Assembly: GCA_001548435.1 (NCBI GenBank)
Contig: AP017308.1
Span: 2,117,030-2,181,029 of the forward strand
DNA length: 64,000 nucleotides
Source: Leptolyngbya sp. NIES-3755
GTDB taxonomy: Bacteria; Cyanobacteriota; Cyanobacteriia; Leptolyngbyales; Leptolyngbyaceae
Direction of reading: 5' to 3'
Part shown: positions 62,221-64,000 of the stretch, piece after piece
How the letters are laid out: the number at the start of each line of letters is the position of its first letter
How positions within the stretch are numbered: the stretch's first letter is position 1
The notes under the pieces: generated by a model
Databases searched by the model: none
What the model was told of the DNA's origin: nothing
The model's input: the letters and a program-made list of their open reading frames with translations, nothing else
Made by a program: the position numbers and the translations under genes

Positions 62221-63588
62221 TTATACTCGCTTAATTTTCAAGCTCTTGAAGTACTCAGAAGGTTGATCTGGATCGTACTTAATTCCGTCAAAGAAGGTTT
62301 CTACACCGCGTGAAGTCCCTTGGGGGATCTCAGCACTCGCCACGTTCAACGCTTTTGCCGCTTCACGCCAGATGTCCTGACGATTCACTGCTTTGACCAC
62401 TCGATCGATATCAAAGGTATCCGGCAAATAACCCCAGCGAATGTTCTCCAACAAGAACCAGCGATCCAAACTCTGATAGGGATACGAGAAAGATACGTTA
62501 TCACCGAACCAGAACTTCAACGCTAAGTCAGGATTATCGAACTTACGTCCGCTGCCGAACTCGAAGTTACCTTTTAATCGATCGATCATCAAATCCGGTT
62601 CCACGCCCACATATTCCCGTTTTGCCAAAATTTGCGCCAATTCAGCCTTGTTCTCTGGTTTATCACCCCATTGCTGAGCTTCGATCAATGCCATTACTAC
62701 AGCTTGCGCGGCTTTCGGATGCTTATCCACCCAATCTGCCCGAACAGTGAGAACTTTCTCAGCATGGTTTTTCCACATTTCTGAAACGAGAACCGCAGTA
62801 TAGCCCACTCCATCTTTGAGTGCCCGTTTCGAGGAAGGCTCACCGCCTGCAAATAAATCCATGTCACCCGTTTTCAGCTTGGCAACAATCTGGGGTGTCG
62901 GAATCACTTGCGTATCTAACAGTTCATCCGGGTCGATTCCACCCGCTGCAAGCCAGTAACGCGCCCAGAGATCTTGATTGGTCTGTCTAGCGGCAAATGC
63001 CATCTGTGCTTTCTTCCCGCTGGCTTTCGTGCGCTCGAATCCACTCATGAGCGGGGAGCTATCTTTTCCAAGAGCTAGATCTTGGTACTTTCTAGCGACC
63101 GTAATCGCATTCCCATGTGTGTTCAATCGCATCAAGGTATACATCGGGAGCTTGATGTTGTTCTTTGTACCAATGCCTTCACTGAAGGTTTCAGGATAAG
63201 GATTAACATAGTGCGCTCCATCAATCCCACCCCCTGCTGAACCGATCTCTAAGTTGTCGCGAGTTTGTGCCCAACCCGGTTGTTTGATCAGTTCAACCTC
63301 GCCCATACCGTGTTTTGCGAAGAAGCCTTTCTCTTTCGCGATCGCGAATGGAGCCATGTCAGTAATCCCAAGAAATCCGAGCCGAATTTTCGGAGTTTCA
63401 GGACTGATTCCGGTACTGACATTCACCGCAGCAGGCGAAGCAGTAGAAGTAGATGTTTGTGGAGGATTTCCAGTACAGCTTTTGAGCAGAATGCTTGCAA
63501 CAGAAGTCGCTCCAGCAGTCAGCAAAAATTTTCGTCGAGAAATCTGCCGAGTCAGCAGAATGCGATCGGGGTTCTTTGGCATGGTCAT
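62221..63588 (-). CDS. NrtA/CmpA-like ABC substrate-binding lipoprotein
   Basis: A 455-residue exported solute-binding protein of the nitrate/bicarbonate (NrtA/CmpA) family. Seen: an N-terminal export signal with SRRKFLLTAG (twin Arg, possible Tat) and lipobox LLKSC (Cys about 38), a Ser/Thr/Ala linker, then KIRLGFLGITDMAPFAIAKEKGFFAKHG, GWAQTRDNLEIGSAGGGIDGAH and DLFAGGEPSSKRALKDGVGYT. The ligand (nitrate, nitrite, bicarbonate or other) is not resolved. No permease or ATPase gene follows it, and downstream is a convergent gene, so it is an orphan here. Confidence 0.9.
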   Translation of the reverse strand: MTMPKNPDRILLTRQISRRKFLLTAGATSVASILLKSCTGNPPQTSTSTASPAAVNVSTGISPETPKIRLGFLGITDMAPFAIAKEKGFFAKHGMGEVELIKQPGWAQTRDNLEIGSAGGGIDGAHYVNPYPETFSEGIGTKNNIKLPMYTLMRLNTHGNAITVARKYQDLALGKDSSPLMSGFERTKASGKKAQMAFAARQTNQDLWARYWLAAGGIDPDELLDTQVIPTPQIVAKLKTGDMDLFAGGEPSSKRALKDGVGYTAVLVSEMWKNHAEKVLTVRADWVDKHPKAAQAVVMALIEAQQWGDKPENKAELAQILAKREYVGVEPDLMIDRLKGNFEFGSGRKFDNPDLALKFWFGDNVSFSYPYQSLDRWFLLENIRWGYLPDTFDIDRVVKAVNRQDIWREAAKALNVASAEIPQGTSRGVETFFDGIKYDPDQPSEYFKSLKIKRV

Positions 63589-64000
63589 TTACCGAAGTTC
63601 AAATGGGTTAAGGGAAAAGATTCGGACTGGGAAAGATGTCGCTAATTCCAGCAATCCTAATGCCCAACATTTGAGAAGATCAAATGCAAATTTGTTATTG
63701 CTTTGATAGAAGTTTTAGTTCAGTTCAAATTGTTATAGATGACCCACGATTCACTCAATCAGGCAGTTGAACAATAAGCAAAAGATCATTCAAATTAAAC
63801 GCCATCCAGAAACTTGTCGAATATACGATCGACTTCTATCACGATCTCCTCAAGAGACAGGAGCGATATCGTCAGGAAACTTCCCAGCAACGAAAAGCAG
63901 AGCAAGCCTGGATCGCCCAGCAGCGTGAACAATTGCATCGTCTTCTCGCAGATTTAGATCAGGTTTCTTGCGATCGCTAATCGTCACTTTGTCGCGATCG
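63589..64000. other. Right-edge gap upstream of the lipoprotein gene
   Basis: 412 bp. The left part must hold the promoter of the substrate-binding protein gene (minus strand). From 63739 to 63980 on the plus strand there is a probable frameshifted small gene, listed separately. Nothing else is seen. Confidence 0.6.
63739..63980 (+). pseudogene. Probable frameshifted small helical gene
   Basis: An ATG at 63739 reads MTHDSLNQAVEQ and then stops at TAA 63775-63777. In the +2 frame, open from 63771 to TAA at 63978, the sequence continues as a clearly protein-like helical segment: LNAIQKLVEYTIDFYHDLL, then QERYRQETSQQRKAEQAWIA, then REQLHRLLADLDQVSCDR. The second frame has no ATG, GTG or TTG before it. 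The simplest reading is one gene of about 80 codons with a one-base deletion near 63770. A chance open frame is the alternative. Confidence 0.5.

Overview
The window reads as chromosomal DNA of a cyanobacterium, probably a Leptolyngbya-like filamentous lineage (the lineage is a guess; the phylum is not). Support: a petC-petA operon for photosynthetic electron transfer, a DUF3067 gene diverging from it, a plastoquinone-type UbiD decarboxylase, a cyanobacterial group-2 sigma factor, several Uma2 (DUF820) genes, a PEP-CTERM-like anchored protein, and a very high density of GCGATCGC/CGATCG (HIP1) sites in coding and non-coding DNA. No rRNA, tRNA, CRISPR array, transposase or phage genes were seen.

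Layout. 0.1-4.2 kb is an accessory patch: a stand-alone GlmS-type isomerase coupled to an HNH protein, two tandem Uma2 genes, an XRE regulator with a repeated candidate operator, a toxin-first RelE/ParE pair and a small glycine-zipper-like hydrophobic protein. 4.2-13.5 kb is mostly housekeeping: DUF3067, petC, petA, CsbD, uvrB, ubiD, a RodZ-like protein and a small methyltransferase, then a decayed third Uma2 gene. 13.5-18.1 kb holds groL under a perfect CIRCE operator, a small antitoxin-like/DUF6883/DUF4926 cluster, an SRPBCC-like protein, thioredoxin and a class I aminotransferase.

18.1-42.5 kb is one large exopolysaccharide/capsule/O-antigen locus in four blocks: a minus operon (GT2, FkbM methyltransferase, two GT4), a plus operon (divergent GT, Wzm/Wzt ABC exporter, TylF-type and another methyltransferase, GT4, GT2), a minus operon headed by a Wzc-like copolymerase/BY-kinase (then methyltransferase, Wzy-like polymerase, three GT4), and a plus block (Wza-like exporter, two GT4, a PEP/PFE-CTERM-like surface protein). 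That makes eleven glycosyltransferases and four methyltransferases. No initiating sugar-phosphate transferase and no Wzx flippase are visible.

42.5-52.1 kb: YkvA protein, SLC13/ArsB-like transporter, a stand-alone receiver with a dCache histidine kinase, a group-2 sigma factor with a long leader carrying a nested palindromic element, polyphosphate kinase, a second palindromic repeat, and iron superoxide dismutase. 52.1-64 kb: a gene-poor gap with an orphan minus-strand terminator, a CHAT-TPR-membrane protein, a run of small conserved genes (phasin-like, DUF429, DUF2752), a glutathione S-transferase, an outer-membrane barrel protein, a TPR protein paired with a PD-(D/E)XK-like protein, an NrtA/CmpA-like lipoprotein without its transporter, and a probable frameshifted small gene at the right edge. 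Functions are assigned by reading translated motifs; no database search was run.
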